Below, in pieces: positions 33,354-42,982 of a DNA stretch of 64,000 nucleotides. A program made the translations under genes and the position numbers. Position 1 is the stretch's first letter. Each line of letters starts with the position of its first letter. This DNA is from Nostoc sp. UHCC 0870 (lineage in GTDB: Bacteria; Cyanobacteriota; Cyanobacteriia; Cyanobacteriales; Nostocaceae). Under the pieces are notes generated by a model, which was given only the letters and a program-made list of their open reading frames with translations, was not told where the DNA came from and searched no databases. The DNA lies in NCBI RefSeq assembly GCF_022063185.1, contig NZ_CP091913.1, positions 1,488,001 to 1,552,000 on the forward strand, written 5' to 3'.

Positions 33354-33489
33354 AAAAGTAAAAAAGTAGATCTTTTTTTGATAAATCCTTCCATATGATT
33401 TTTTTGCTACTGAATAAAATTTATACTTAAATTAAGTAAATGCAATTAGAACTAATACTTAGACTCACTATATCTTTATTGACTGACAA

Positions 33490-33785
33490 AATTTGACTTT
33501 TTTGAATTCCCTGTTCGCGTAGCGTCCCCTAGGGAAGTGGTTAAACCAATTCGCAATGGGCTAAAACCCCGCTTCTCTACGAGACGCTACCGCGAACGCT
33601 AACGCAATGAACTAACGTCATGGCTTCGCTAACGCAACGATGCTCCCGCCCCGCTCCGCTCTAGGCGCAGCTATGCGGCAGGCTTTACGCTTTTTCCGTG
33701 TTGTAACGGGGATTTAGACCTCTATACAACACTTACGGTTTGATAGAAGCCGGGGATTTAAACCCCTACATTTTGTTAACTGACT
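33490..33785. repeat. Repeat-rich intergenic DNA
   Basis: The stretch contains ctacgagacgct/gcgaacgctaacgc repeats and the ggcgcagctatgcggcaggctttac module also seen near 5580 and 58760. Two similar gggattta-aacccctac stretches follow. No gene was found here. Confidence 0.6.
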
Positions 33786-33825
33786 ATACTGGTTGCTGTT
33801 GCTTTTTCCTTTAGCCTAATCATCA

Positions 33826-34413
33826 ATGTTTGCCGCTTCCAATCAATTACTATGGTCTATGATTGGCTTACTCTTGACAATAGGTGGTACTTTTTTAGAA
33901 GCCTATAGTATCACCTTACCTTGGAGTTGGAGTCAGCATGGAATTCAAACTGTTTCTTTAGGTGTCACTTATCAAATTGGTGCGGTGCTGTTAATAGGCT
34001 GCCTAGGAGGACAAAATGCTGGTGCGTTGTCACAAATTGCTTACTTAGTTATGGGTTTAACTCTGCATCCTGTATTTGATGGAGGTGGTGGCGTTGGCTA
34101 CATTAAGCTATCTCAGTTTGGCTATCTACTAGGATTTATTCCTGGCGCATGGATTTGTGGCTTTGTTGCTTTTCAAGCTAGACCAAAGCTGGAAACGTTA
34201 ACATTTAGCTGTGTTTGTGGCTTGCTAACTATCCATATTTGCGGAATTATTTATTTAATCATTAGTCATACTTTTCAAGGGCAAGGTATAGATAGCCCGC
34301 TATTAACACAAGCCATTCTCAGATATTCTTGGTTTGTCATACCCAGCCAGCTTGGTGTAGTCTGTGCCGTTACCGTAGTAGCATATGTGTTGCGACACTT
34401 AATGTTTTATTAG
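33826..34413 (+). CDS. bioY: BioY-type biotin uptake protein
   Basis: This 195-residue membrane protein has about six helices. BioY hallmarks are GGQNAGALSQIAYLVMGL, the glycine-rich GGGGVGYI, and GYLLGFIPGAWICGF. BioY is the substrate-binding S component for biotin and can work alone or with the shared EcfA-EcfT module. No ecf genes are adjacent. It is followed by lspA after 26 bp, so the two are probably co-transcribed. Confidence 0.88.
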   Translation: MFAASNQLLWSMIGLLLTIGGTFLEAYSITLPWSWSQHGIQTVSLGVTYQIGAVLLIGCLGGQNAGALSQIAYLVMGLTLHPVFDGGGGVGYIKLSQFGYLLGFIPGAWICGFVAFQARPKLETLTFSCVCGLLTIHICGIIYLIISHTFQGQGIDSPLLTQAILRYSWFVIPSQLGVVCAVTVVAYVLRHLMFY

Positions 34414-34439
34414 TCATAGAGAAACAAGTACCGCTTTTC

Positions 34440-34964
34440 ATGCGTTTAAAAAATCCCCTTTTCTTGATCGTTGCCTTTGTAGCAGTTATTTTAGACCAAC
34501 TAACAAAATACTGGGTAGTAGAAGCATCTTCATTTTGGCCGTTAGAAACTATCATCGACTCCAAAACAGGGATTCCATATGATAGAAATACGCTACCACT
34601 TCTACAAGGCATATTTCATTTCACCTACGTAAAAAACGACGGTGCAGCTTTTAGTATATTTAGCGGACAGGTAGATTTCTTACGCTGGCTCTCTTTAGGA
34701 GTAAGTTTAATCTTAATAGGACTAGCATTGTTTGGCCCGGTCTTAAACCGTTGGGATCAGCTGGGATATGGTTGTATCTTGGGTGGTGCTGTGGGTAATG
34801 GTATTGATAGGTTTGCTTTAGGCTATGTAGTTGATTTTCTCGATTTTCGATTGATTAACTTTGCTGTATTTAATGTGGCAGATTCATTCATTAGTATCGG
34901 TATTGTTTGCTTATTAATTGCTTCGTTCCAAAAAACACCTACTTCCAGTCGGAGACTTCGTTAA
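34440..34964 (+). CDS. lspA: Lipoprotein signal peptidase
   Basis: LspA is the inner-membrane aspartyl protease that removes signal peptides from prolipoproteins. The 174-residue protein has the DQLTKYW motif, FTYVKNDGAAFSI, and the catalytic-Asp motifs GAVGNGIDRFALGYVVDF and FNVADSFISIG. The ATG at 34440 directly precedes the first helix; the longer frame upstream overlaps bioY and is not supported. A strong terminator follows. Confidence 0.96.
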   Translation: MRLKNPLFLIVAFVAVILDQLTKYWVVEASSFWPLETIIDSKTGIPYDRNTLPLLQGIFHFTYVKNDGAAFSIFSGQVDFLRWLSLGVSLILIGLALFGPVLNRWDQLGYGCILGGAVGNGIDRFALGYVVDFLDFRLINFAVFNVADSFISIGIVCLLIASFQKTPTSSRRLR

Positions 34965-35014
34965 GCAAGTTGTAACAATTTGCTAGTACACTGTTGAACT
35001 ACTAGTACAGACAG

Positions 35015-35052
35015 AAAAGGACAAGGTATTTGACCCTTGTCCTTTTCGTTTT
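35015..35052 (+). terminator. Rho-independent terminator after lspA
   Basis: The stem aaaaggacaagg / ccttgtcctttt, with a short loop, is followed by cgtttt. It ends the bioY-lspA unit; in the reverse direction it could also serve the convergent gene at 35087. Confidence 0.88.
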
Positions 35053-35086
35053 AAGTAACTATTAATTTAATTAGATGCACTATTTA

Positions 35087-35644
35087 CTAGTTACCAGTAG
35101 AGGGAATTGTGGGTAAACCAGAATCTGGAAGTTGGTTTGGAGAGATGCTTTCTGGTGCTGGAATTGTACTGTCAGGAGTGATGGACTCAGGTACATTCAT
35201 GTTTCCTGGCGCGGGAGTTGTACTGTCAGGAGTGATGGACTCAGGTACATTCATGTTTCCTGGTGCGGGAATTGTACTGTCAGGAGTGATGGACTCAGGT
35301 ACATTCATGTTTCCTGGTGCGGGAGTTGTACTGTCAGGAGTGATGGACTCAGGTACACTCATGTTTCCTGGTGCTGGAATTGTACTTTCAGTAGGTTGAG
35401 TTTCTACTGGGGTACTATCAGGAGCATTAGGTGTGACAGATTGATTATCTGCACAACGGGAATTGAGAGGAAAACGCTCACACAGAATTTTAAATCCTTC
35501 TGGTGATAACTTGATTTCCGTTGGTGAACTGGTGGATGAGCTACTAGATTGCGCGATAGGGGATTTACTGGATTGGGCAACAGCAACATTAGCTGTGATT
35601 GCCAAAGTTAGGACTGTACCAATCACGGTCAGAGATTTTCCCAT
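35087..35644 (-). CDS. Secreted Pro/Thr-rich repeat protein
   Basis: This 185-residue protein begins with a signal peptide (VIGTVLTLAITANVAVAQS). A short conserved-looking region contains two cysteines (GFKILCERFPLNSRC). Four near-identical 18-residue repeats follow (PAPGNMNVPESITPDSTT), encoded by 54-bp DNA repeats. The C-terminal half is likely an extended, disordered linker or cell-surface tail without an anchor. Function is unknown. The DNA repeats also create false open frames on the plus strand. Confidence 0.75.
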   Translation of the reverse strand: MGKSLTVIGTVLTLAITANVAVAQSSKSPIAQSSSSSTSSPTEIKLSPEGFKILCERFPLNSRCADNQSVTPNAPDSTPVETQPTESTIPAPGNMSVPESITPDSTTPAPGNMNVPESITPDSTIPAPGNMNVPESITPDSTTPAPGNMNVPESITPDSTIPAPESISPNQLPDSGLPTIPSTGN

Positions 35645-36089
35645 AATTCTGAACTTAACCTTAACGGAAACGGAACACTCGCACCATTAAAACAGACAAT
35701 AAATTTTTAGAGAATATTCCTAAATGAAGATGTTTGCTTTTGTTGTAATGTAGGTGGATATGTAAAAGTAGTAAAAGTTAAATCCCTATTTTATTGATAA
35801 GAAGCGTTAAATAATACAAAACTCAAAGTGTTCCCTCTAGTTATTTAACCCATTAACATTAGTGAAAATAAACATTGTAGATGAGAGTTGAAAAATTTCA
35901 TCTGTATTAACCAGTACCCAACTCCACAAAGTAAATTTACTAGATAGCTAGTCTATTGATGTAAGATTGAATCGGCAATAATTCCGTATAGCCAATTAAT
36001 TTTTTGGCTTAGGAGTAAAATGGTGTAAAACCAATATAGAGACCGCCATTCGCCCGATTCTTCACTCTTCACCGTGATGTAAACAGCCG
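35645..36089. other. AT-rich intergenic region
   Basis: It lies between two divergent genes and must contain both promoters. No gene or clear structured element was seen. Confidence 0.4.
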
Positions 36090-38360
36090 ATGAACTCTCC
36101 CCAACCTCCTCACAAATCACAAACTTTACTTGGTCAACTGACTCAAGCAGTACATACGATTCAAGCTAGGGTTGATTTTTCTAAACTGGCACTCAAGCCC
36201 AATGCCAAAGTACCAGAAATCTGGGTGCAGGATGCAGGGGCAGATAAAGCGGAGGTTTATCCACTGTTGGGCGATCGCTATATGCTGGGTCGCAGTTCCA
36301 AATCCTGTGATATAGTCATTCGCAACCCAGTTGTCAGCCAAATTCATTTGTCCTTATCGCGGGATTCTTCCCAGCGTACCCCAGTTTTTATTATCAAAGA
36401 CGAAAACTCCACCAATGGCATTTATCGCGGCAAACGGCGAGTTAATACCTTAGAACTACGTCATGGCGATGTTCTCACCCTAGGCCCACCAGAACTAGCA
36501 GCTTCGGTGCGATTGCAATATGTCGATCCGCCACCTTTCTATGTGAAAGCGGCAACTTGGACAGGCTATGGTATTGCTGGCGTGAGTGCCTTGTTAGGGC
36601 TGGTAATCGGGGTTGAATCGTTCAAATTTAAAGTTAGACCTTTACCGACAGCTACCCGCGCTCCTATAGTGGTTTACGCCCGCGATGGTAGCACCCCATT
36701 ACGTGAACCCCGGAATGTAGCTCATGTTGACATGAAGCGTCTAGAAGACTTTGGCCGCTATTTACCGGCGGCGGTAGTAGCCTCTGAAGATAGCCGCTAT
36801 AACTGGCATATTGGGGTTGACCCCTTGGGTGTTTTACGGGCTGTGTTGATTAATACCCGTAGTGGAGATGTGCAGCAAGGAGCTAGTACCATTACCCAGC
36901 AGGTGTCCCGGAGTCTATTTCGAGATTATGTAGGCGCACAAGATTCTCTAGGAAGGAAAATTAGGGAAGCAATTGTTTCCCTGAAGTTAGAAGCTTTTTA
37001 TAGCAAAGATGAAATTTTGCTCACTTACTTAAATCGGGTGTTTTTGGGGGCTAATACCTCTGGTTTTGAGGATGCTGGTAAGTATTACTTTGAGAAGTCA
37101 GCCAAAGACTTATCTCTAGCGGAAGCTGCAACATTGGTAGGAATTTTACCTGCTCCCAATGCTTTTAATTTTTGTGGAGATGGTCCGAGAAAACTCGATG
37201 CTGCTGATTACCGCAATCGTGTAATTAAGCGGATGTTGGAAATGGGCAAAATCAGCCAAGAGGAAGCTAACCGAGCCAGAAGATCAACCGTGCAAGTTAG
37301 TCCTAAAGTATGTGAGCAGCAGGCTAAAACTATAGCTCCTTATTTTTATGACTATGTGTTTCAGGAACTAGAAAAAATATTAGGTGAAGGTGCAGCTAGA
37401 GAAGGAAACTACATCATAGAAACCCAGCTAGACCCAAGAATTCAAGCTCAAGCCGAAACATCTCTACAAAATTCAGTCAACACCGCAGGTTCGGCTTTTC
37501 GGTTTTCTCAAGGGGGAATGGTAACGCTAGACACGAGAACCGGTAGTATTCTGGCAATGGTTGGCGGTACTGATTATCGTCAAAGTCAGTTTAATCGGGC
37601 AGTGCAAGCCAAAAGACAGCCAGGTTCTACCTTTAAAATCTTTCCTTTCACCCAGGCACTTGTACAGGGAATACCCACCTCTAGAACTTATTCCTGCGCC
37701 CCTTTACCTTGGCAGGGCTTTACTTATAAGCCATGTCGTGCTGGTGCAAATGTGAGTTTAGATGTTGCCACAGGATTCGCACTTTCAGAAAACCCTATTG
37801 CTTTGAGGATAGGTAGGGAAGTGGGATTAGATAAAGTGGTAGCGATGGCAAAACGTTTGGGTGTCAAGTCATCACTCGACCCTGTACCTGGGTTGATTTT
37901 GGGTCAAAGTGTAGTCAATGTTTTAGAAATGACTGGTGCGTTTGGTGCTATCGGCAATCGTGGCGTGTGGAATCCGCCCCACGCAATTAGTAGAATTTTA
38001 GACAGTAGTGATTGTCGCGATCGCAATGATTTGAAAACCTGCCGTGTCATCTATTCCTTTGATCAAGACCGAGAAGCTAACAAGCGAGTCCTACCAACAG
38101 CTATAGCCGATCAGATGACTAATTTGATGCAACAGGTAATTACAAGGGGTACAGGGCGCGGTGCTGCTATTGGACTGGATGAAGGAGGCAAAACTGGGAC
38201 AACCGATAAAAACGTTGACTTGTGGTTTATCGGCTTTATTCCTAGTCGGCGGCTAGTCACAGGTGTTTGGTTAGGCAATGACAATAACTCCCCCACCAAT
38301 GGTAGTAGCGCACAGGCTGCTCAGTTGTGGGGTAATTATATGAGAAGAATTACAAGATAA
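36090..38360 (+). CDS. FHA-domain class A penicillin-binding protein
   Basis: This 756-residue bifunctional peptidoglycan synthase has a forkhead-associated domain at its N-terminus (residues about 45-130; LGRSSKSCDIVI and ENSTNGIYRG). A membrane helix follows at about 153-172. The glycosyltransferase-51 domain has catalytic Glu233 in ASEDSRYNWH. The transpeptidase has Ser513 in GSTFK, SEN at 566-568 and KTGT at 701-704. FHA domains bind phosphothreonine, so cell-wall synthesis may be linked to Ser/Thr kinase signalling. The fusion is known in heterocystous cyanobacteria, where such enzymes shape septa or the heterocyst wall; the role here is inferred. Confidence 0.93.
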   Translation: MNSPQPPHKSQTLLGQLTQAVHTIQARVDFSKLALKPNAKVPEIWVQDAGADKAEVYPLLGDRYMLGRSSKSCDIVIRNPVVSQIHLSLSRDSSQRTPVFIIKDENSTNGIYRGKRRVNTLELRHGDVLTLGPPELAASVRLQYVDPPPFYVKAATWTGYGIAGVSALLGLVIGVESFKFKVRPLPTATRAPIVVYARDGSTPLREPRNVAHVDMKRLEDFGRYLPAAVVASEDSRYNWHIGVDPLGVLRAVLINTRSGDVQQGASTITQQVSRSLFRDYVGAQDSLGRKIREAIVSLKLEAFYSKDEILLTYLNRVFLGANTSGFEDAGKYYFEKSAKDLSLAEAATLVGILPAPNAFNFCGDGPRKLDAADYRNRVIKRMLEMGKISQEEANRARRSTVQVSPKVCEQQAKTIAPYFYDYVFQELEKILGEGAAREGNYIIETQLDPRIQAQAETSLQNSVNTAGSAFRFSQGGMVTLDTRTGSILAMVGGTDYRQSQFNRAVQAKRQPGSTFKIFPFTQALVQGIPTSRTYSCAPLPWQGFTYKPCRAGANVSLDVATGFALSENPIALRIGREVGLDKVVAMAKRLGVKSSLDPVPGLILGQSVVNVLEMTGAFGAIGNRGVWNPPHAISRILDSSDCRDRNDLKTCRVIYSFDQDREANKRVLPTAIADQMTNLMQQVITRGTGRGAAIGLDEGGKTGTTDKNVDLWFIGFIPSRRLVTGVWLGNDNNSPTNGSSAQAAQLWGNYMRRITR

Positions 38361-38428
38361 ATTCGTAGTTCGTAATTACGAATTACGTTAGCGGAGCGGG
38401 ACGTTAGTCCATTACGAACTACGAATTA
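38361..38428. repeat. Composite dispersed repeat
   Basis: The stretch consists of attacgaatt and agcggagcgggacgttagtccattacga modules between two convergent genes, as at 5569-5656. Confidence 0.75.
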
Positions 38429-39895
38429 TTACTGATATCCCTGCCAAGGGGCAACTTCTAATTGACCGCTAGGCTTGAATATGACCTGGAAGTGGGCTAA
38501 AGCTTCCTTGTTGTTGGGTGCAGCTGCATTTGAACCGTACACGGCTTGAAACATTTTCGGTAAGGGTGTTTCCCGGAAATAGTCAAAGGCTACTTGGTTG
38601 AGCGGTTCATAATCAGCAATTGTGCCATCTTTATTGATGGCGACGCGATACTTCAAATCTTTGTTAAAGCCGGGAGTTCCACTCCAATTTTGCCGGACTG
38701 TATCGTAAAGCTTTTGATTTAACGTTTTGATGGTATTAGCATCAGAGATTTTTTTCCCGACAACTTCCGGGGTTCTCGCATAACCACGCCAAGGGCTAAC
38801 CTCTAGTATGCCTTTGCTAGTAAAAACTACTTTAAATTGGGCAATTGGTTCATTCGCAATGGGAGGACGGTTAGCAGGATTGTAAAGTAAGTTAGGCAGG
38901 GGTGTTAATTCTATACTTTCATTTGCCCCTTGGTTGACTGCTTTGTAACCCACAATTGACCCATCTGCTGCTACACCTAAGCGATAAACTAAATCCTGTT
39001 TAACTCCTGTGCGGTTATTCCAAGCGGGATCAATTTGATTCCAAACCTGCCGATTTAAAACACGTAGTTGAGAGGGGTCGATGATTTCATTAACATTATT
39101 TAAAAGTGCCTCTAAATCTTTAACTGCGGGTTGAGTTGCAACTTCTGTAGGCGTGGGAGTTGCGGCGGCTGCGGTGGCTGCTGGTGTTGGTGTGGGACTT
39201 GCTGCCGTTGTGGGTGTTGTCGTTGGTGTTGTCGTTGGGGACGCTGTAGGATTGGTAGTAGAACTTTGTTCCTCTCGCTTGGTTTCTGGTGGGCGTATTT
39301 CTGGCGCAGGAATCATGCTAAAGGCGATCGCTGCTACAGCTAAACTAGAAACACCAATAGTTGCTGGTACTGCCTGTTTCATGACAGCTTGACTAGTACC
39401 ACCATAACGTCTAGTAACTGGTTGTAATTCTAGGGATAACTCCGGTAAAGTTTGAGTGTCGGCAAAAAACTGATCTACGGCTTCTACTAAATCAAACAAC
39501 TGTACCGTATTCAAATCTAGTTGAATTGGTTTTTGATTATCGCTAGAGCCAGAATTAAATTCATCTGGTGCATTCTCAGCGTGAACTATTAACCTGTGGC
39601 GGTTAACATCTATGTTCTGTAACTCTACCAATTCAGAGTCTTGATTATGTGCTTGTGGGTTCGGCACATTACTCAAAAACTCTTGAGCATAACCACTAAC
39701 TGCTCTCACTAAACTTTCAAAAAATTCTCTTCCTCCCACGAGGGGTTGATTGTGGTTGGAAATATAACATTCTGCATTTACTAAAATTGACAGTTCAGGC
39801 CGCATTTCTTGGAAATGTGTGCCTCTGGTAGCATCACTTAATCCCTCTAAAAGCAATGTACAATTAGGCAAACTGTACTTACGTTGAATGTTCAT
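38429..39895 (-). CDS. DUF4335-family protein
   Basis: This 488-residue cyanobacterial protein has a conserved N-terminal domain (YSLPNCTLLLEGLSD, then LSILVNAECYISN) and a single hydrophobic segment near residue 185 (TIGVSSLAVAAIAFSMIPAP). A Pro/Thr/Ala-rich linker (TPTTTPTTAASPTPTPA) leads to two related C-terminal modules, each ending in a (L/Q)EV(S/A)PW-GY segment. The layout suggests a membrane-anchored protein with a flexible stalk. Its start overlaps the stop of the DUF3038 gene by four bases, so the two are translationally coupled. Function is unknown. Confidence 0.8.
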   Translation of the reverse strand: MNIQRKYSLPNCTLLLEGLSDATRGTHFQEMRPELSILVNAECYISNHNQPLVGGREFFESLVRAVSGYAQEFLSNVPNPQAHNQDSELVELQNIDVNRHRLIVHAENAPDEFNSGSSDNQKPIQLDLNTVQLFDLVEAVDQFFADTQTLPELSLELQPVTRRYGGTSQAVMKQAVPATIGVSSLAVAAIAFSMIPAPEIRPPETKREEQSSTTNPTASPTTTPTTTPTTAASPTPTPAATAAAATPTPTEVATQPAVKDLEALLNNVNEIIDPSQLRVLNRQVWNQIDPAWNNRTGVKQDLVYRLGVAADGSIVGYKAVNQGANESIELTPLPNLLYNPANRPPIANEPIAQFKVVFTSKGILEVSPWRGYARTPEVVGKKISDANTIKTLNQKLYDTVRQNWSGTPGFNKDLKYRVAINKDGTIADYEPLNQVAFDYFRETPLPKMFQAVYGSNAAAPNNKEALAHFQVIFKPSGQLEVAPWQGYQ

Positions 39896-40518
39896 TCTAC
39901 TTCCCCGTCAAATAGACTAATCCAGAAACGCTGCATTCCAGCTGTGCCAGTACAAAATAGCAACTGTCCCAACAAATTTATAGCTAATTCATTTAATTTT
40001 TCATCAGAATTTAAAGCCAACGCACCAAAACGGCGAGCGTTCATTCTGCTTTTAAAATGCGCTCTAAAGCGTTCTAGGTAATTAGATAGACGTAAATTCT
40101 GTTCTAGGGGGATCTGCTTGTCGTTCATTTGCTGACAGATCATCAGCATTTGGCGGATCACAACCGTTAACCGCCGGGCAATGTAACAGGCAATTACTAC
40201 TAAAGCTTTTGCCTCCATAATAGTTAAAGGGCGGCGAATATGCGCTCTTCTGATGGGGTTAGAACTCCGCATCCGCCACAAATTCACCCTATCCTTAACA
40301 ATTCCTTTCAAGTCCAACTCTTGGGCAAAAGTGAGGATGGCTTCAGAACCACCCAATTCTAAAGCTTCAATCGCCAGTAAAATCAGATCAATTTGCAACC
40401 TAGTTCTAGCAGGACATCCCTGTCCCGCGATCGCAGGATCTGGTAAAGTGTCCAAAATCATCGGCAGTGATGGGGGGGGTGGACTGTTGAACGGCGTTAA
40501 GCTTGCAGAAACATTCAT
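39892..40518 (-). CDS. DUF3038-family protein
   Basis: This 208-residue, mostly helical protein begins MNVSASLTPF from the ATG at 40518; a TTG 13 codons earlier is less likely. The middle has TRLQIDLILLAIEALELGGSE and the RIRRPLTIMEAK-like segment typical of DUF3038. This family is found almost only in cyanobacteria and is usually encoded just before DUF4335, as here with a four-base overlap. The conserved pairing suggests that the two proteins work together; the process is unknown. Confidence 0.78.
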   Translation of the reverse strand: MNVSASLTPFNSPPPPSLPMILDTLPDPAIAGQGCPARTRLQIDLILLAIEALELGGSEAILTFAQELDLKGIVKDRVNLWRMRSSNPIRRAHIRRPLTIMEAKALVVIACYIARRLTVVIRQMLMICQQMNDKQIPLEQNLRLSNYLERFRAHFKSRMNARRFGALALNSDEKLNELAINLLGQLLFCTGTAGMQRFWISLFDGEVE

Positions 40519-40557
40519 TCTATAAAATACCTTGTGCGGCTCTAATAGACTAGGCAA

Positions 40558-40976
40558 AACTAGTACAACTAATTTAAGATAAACAGCTAAAAAGCAAGAT
40601 TAAACTTTTAGTAGCAATAACAAGTTTAATGGATATATACATTACTTACTTGTATTATTCCCAGGTTGACCTATAGGTAAATTTAAGTTTTTAAAGCACT
40701 ATTTTACTCTCTTGTTATGTGAGTATTAATCTATCTTCAGCTTGGTGTAGATTCTCAAAATCGTCAATGGATGACGAACCCGATGCTCTAAGCCCAAGCG
40801 TATGACATTATAGTGTACGATTTTTCAGGTTGCAGGAGACTAGTGCCGCAAAGCGGAAGTCAAGTCGCTTTGCTCCAATTCAAAATTCAAAATTCAAAAT
40901 TAAAGACAATACTAGGTACTGGGAAATTGTTTCCCAATTCCCAGTCCCCAGTCCCCAGTCCCCAATCCCCATAATT
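40558..40976. other. Intergenic region upstream of apt
   Basis: The stretch is AT-rich, followed by aattcaaa repeats (40879-40905) and cagtcccc/ccccagt STRR-like units (40940-40970). A frame entering apt through these repeats is not coding. No other gene was seen. Confidence 0.5.
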
Positions 40977-41495
40977 ATGGATTTAAAATCTCTAATTCGT
41001 GACATCCCAGATTTCCCTAAGCCCGGAATTATGTTTCGGGATATTACTACTTTACTGCGCGATCGCGAAGGTTTGCGATACACTATTGACTTTCTTGCAG
41101 AAAAATGTATTGAAGCTGGATTTGAGGTCGATTATGTTGCGGGTATGGAGTCAAGGGGGTTCATTTTTGGAACTCCGTTAGCTTATAGATTAGGTGCTGG
41201 TTTTATTCCTGTCCGCAAAAAAGGTAAGCTACCAGCAGCCGTTCACTCTGTTGAATATCAACTAGAGTATGGTACTGACTGTTTAGAAGTGCATCAAGAT
41301 GCTTTACACCCAGGTAGCCGAGTCTTGATTGTAGATGATTTGATAGCGACAGGAGGAACAGCCACTGCTACAGCCCAATTAATGCAGCAAATAGGCTGCG
41401 AATTAGTGGGTTTTGGGTTTATTATCGAGCTACGGGATTTACAAGGGCGCAAATATTTACCAGATGTGCCAATTATTTCTCTAGTTGAATATTAG
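40977..41495 (+). CDS. apt: Adenine phosphoribosyltransferase
   Basis: Apt salvages adenine by joining it to PRPP to give AMP. The 172-residue protein has the family start [18 protein letters not shown], then FRDITTLL, the ESRGFIFG substrate loop, and the PRPP-binding motif [14 protein letters not shown]. The ATG at 40977 matches the family's usual first residues; the longer frame upstream is repeat DNA. Confidence 0.97.
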   Translation: MDLKSLIRDIPDFPKPGIMFRDITTLLRDREGLRYTIDFLAEKCIEAGFEVDYVAGMESRGFIFGTPLAYRLGAGFIPVRKKGKLPAAVHSVEYQLEYGTDCLEVHQDALHPGSRVLIVDDLIATGGTATATAQLMQQIGCELVGFGFIIELRDLQGRKYLPDVPIISLVEY

Positions 41496-41565
41496 TCAAT
41501 AGTCATTAACTGATGGCTTTAAAACCAAACACCACTGGACAAAGGAACAAAGGATAAAAGGCATA

Positions 41566-42606
41566 ATGACTTCTACAAGAATTTCCTGGGATAGAGGTTG
41601 GGACTGGTTAATTAGGTTGATCACCAGCGAAACATTGATTTATGTGGTGAAGCGGATATTGCAGGCACTGTTGACCCTATTGTTGGCATCGGCATTGTCG
41701 TTTTTTATCATGAAACTATCCCCAGGGAATTATGTAGATACATTGCGGCAAAATCCGAAAATTTCTCCAGAGAGAATTACAGAACTGATCAAGCAGTTTG
41801 GGTTGGATAAGCCTTGGATAGAGCAATATTGGTTCTGGTTGGTACGTATTGTCACCAAAGGAGATTTTGGTACAAGTTTTGTTTACCAGCGTTCAGTTGC
41901 GTCTCTATTGTGGGAGAGAATACCTGCTACTTTAATTTTAGCGATCGCTTCTTTAGTTATTACTTGGGCGATCGCTATTCCCTTGGGTATCGTAGCGGCG
42001 GTAAAACAAAATAAAGCCACTGACCGAATTTTGCAGGTGATTAGCTATACCGGACAAGGATTTCCCAGTTTCATCACTGTTCTACTCCTACTGATCTTTG
42101 CCCAATTCACCACGCCTTTATTCCCCGTGGGTGGAATGACTAGCATTGACCATGCGGATTTATCTTGGTTCGGTAAAATCCTTGACCTCGGTTGGCACAT
42201 GATTTTACCTACCATTGCTTTGAGTATTACTAGTTTTGCTGGCTTACAACGCATCATGCGCGGCGAATTATTAGATGTACTGCGCCAAGATTACATCCAA
42301 ACAGCACGCGCCAAAGGACTCCCAGAAAATCGTGTAATTTACGTCCATGCGCTGCGTAATGCCATTAACCCCCTCATTACTTTGTTAGGCTTTGAGTTAG
42401 CAGGTTTATTAGGCGGTGCATTCATCGCTGAACAATTCTTCAACTGGCCGGGTTTAGGTAGATTAACTTTACAGGCGGTTCAAGCTAAAGACCAGTATTT
42501 AGTCATGGCTAGTCTAGTAATGAGTGCCGTATTACTCAATGTAGGCAACCTTATGGCAGACTTGTTACTTAAAGTAGCCGACCCCCGCATTCGTCTAGAC
42601 ACCTAA
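41566..42606 (+). CDS. ABC transporter permease, DppB/OppB type
   Basis: This 346-residue inner-membrane protein has six helices and the binding-protein-dependent permease pattern: LSPGNYVDTLRQNP after the first helix, GDFGTSFVYQRSV, and the coupling loop YIQTARAKGLPENRV. It resembles the first permease of peptide, nickel or microcin C-type importers. No partner permease, ATPase or binding protein is next to it; in cyanobacteria these are often scattered. The substrate cannot be stated. Confidence 0.9.
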   Translation: MTSTRISWDRGWDWLIRLITSETLIYVVKRILQALLTLLLASALSFFIMKLSPGNYVDTLRQNPKISPERITELIKQFGLDKPWIEQYWFWLVRIVTKGDFGTSFVYQRSVASLLWERIPATLILAIASLVITWAIAIPLGIVAAVKQNKATDRILQVISYTGQGFPSFITVLLLLIFAQFTTPLFPVGGMTSIDHADLSWFGKILDLGWHMILPTIALSITSFAGLQRIMRGELLDVLRQDYIQTARAKGLPENRVIYVHALRNAINPLITLLGFELAGLLGGAFIAEQFFNWPGLGRLTLQAVQAKDQYLVMASLVMSAVLLNVGNLMADLLLKVADPRIRLDT

Positions 42607-42614
42607 TTTTAGTT

Positions 42615-42660
42615 ACCTGTCCCCTGTCACCTGTCCCCTGTCCCCTGTCCCCTGTCCCCT
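42615..42660. repeat. STRR-type repeat (cctgtcc units)
   Basis: Six copies of a 7-8 base cctgtccc or cctgtcac unit lie between the permease gene and the next small gene. It is the same unit as upstream of recN. Confidence 0.88.
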
Positions 42661-42666
42661 CTCTCC

Positions 42667-42948
42667 ATGCTCTCCGAAGTCTATTACATACTACGTTCCA
42701 AAGCTGACGGGCGTTATCTCACAGCTCGTCCTAATGAAGACGCATCTGTTTATTTATTACTATTTCGAGAAAACTTTGATGCTCTTAGCTATCTCAACAC
42801 CCATGCACCAGACGTAGCAAACCGCTTTGCTGTAGAATCTCTTCCGGGTACACAGTTAGGAAGTTTGCTCAAACGCTGGGGTTTTACGGGGATGGGTATT
42901 GTGACTGACCCATTGTTGCCTAAAGTGGATTTTTTAAAGCACAGCTAG
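42667..42948 (+). CDS. Conserved hypothetical protein (93 residues)
   Basis: This 93-residue protein reads MLSEVYYILRSKADGRYLTA at the start, with SYLNTHAPDVANRFAVES in the middle. The composition looks like a real, compact alpha/beta protein without signals or membrane helices. I believe it is conserved in cyanobacteria, but I cannot name a family. It begins just after an STRR block and may share the permease transcript. Confidence 0.65.
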   Translation: MLSEVYYILRSKADGRYLTARPNEDASVYLLLFRENFDALSYLNTHAPDVANRFAVESLPGTQLGSLLKRWGFTGMGIVTDPLLPKVDFLKHS

Positions 42949-42982
42949 AACAACTAAAAAATAGGCGATCGCTAGTTCTTGA

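Noticed and set aside
35109..35506. Plus-strand frames of 96 and 124 codons
   Set aside because: They are antisense readings of the 54-bp repeats of the secreted protein gene.
39131..39392. Cys/Gly/Val-rich plus-strand frames
   Set aside because: They are antisense readings of the Pro/Thr/Ala-rich linker of the DUF4335 protein.
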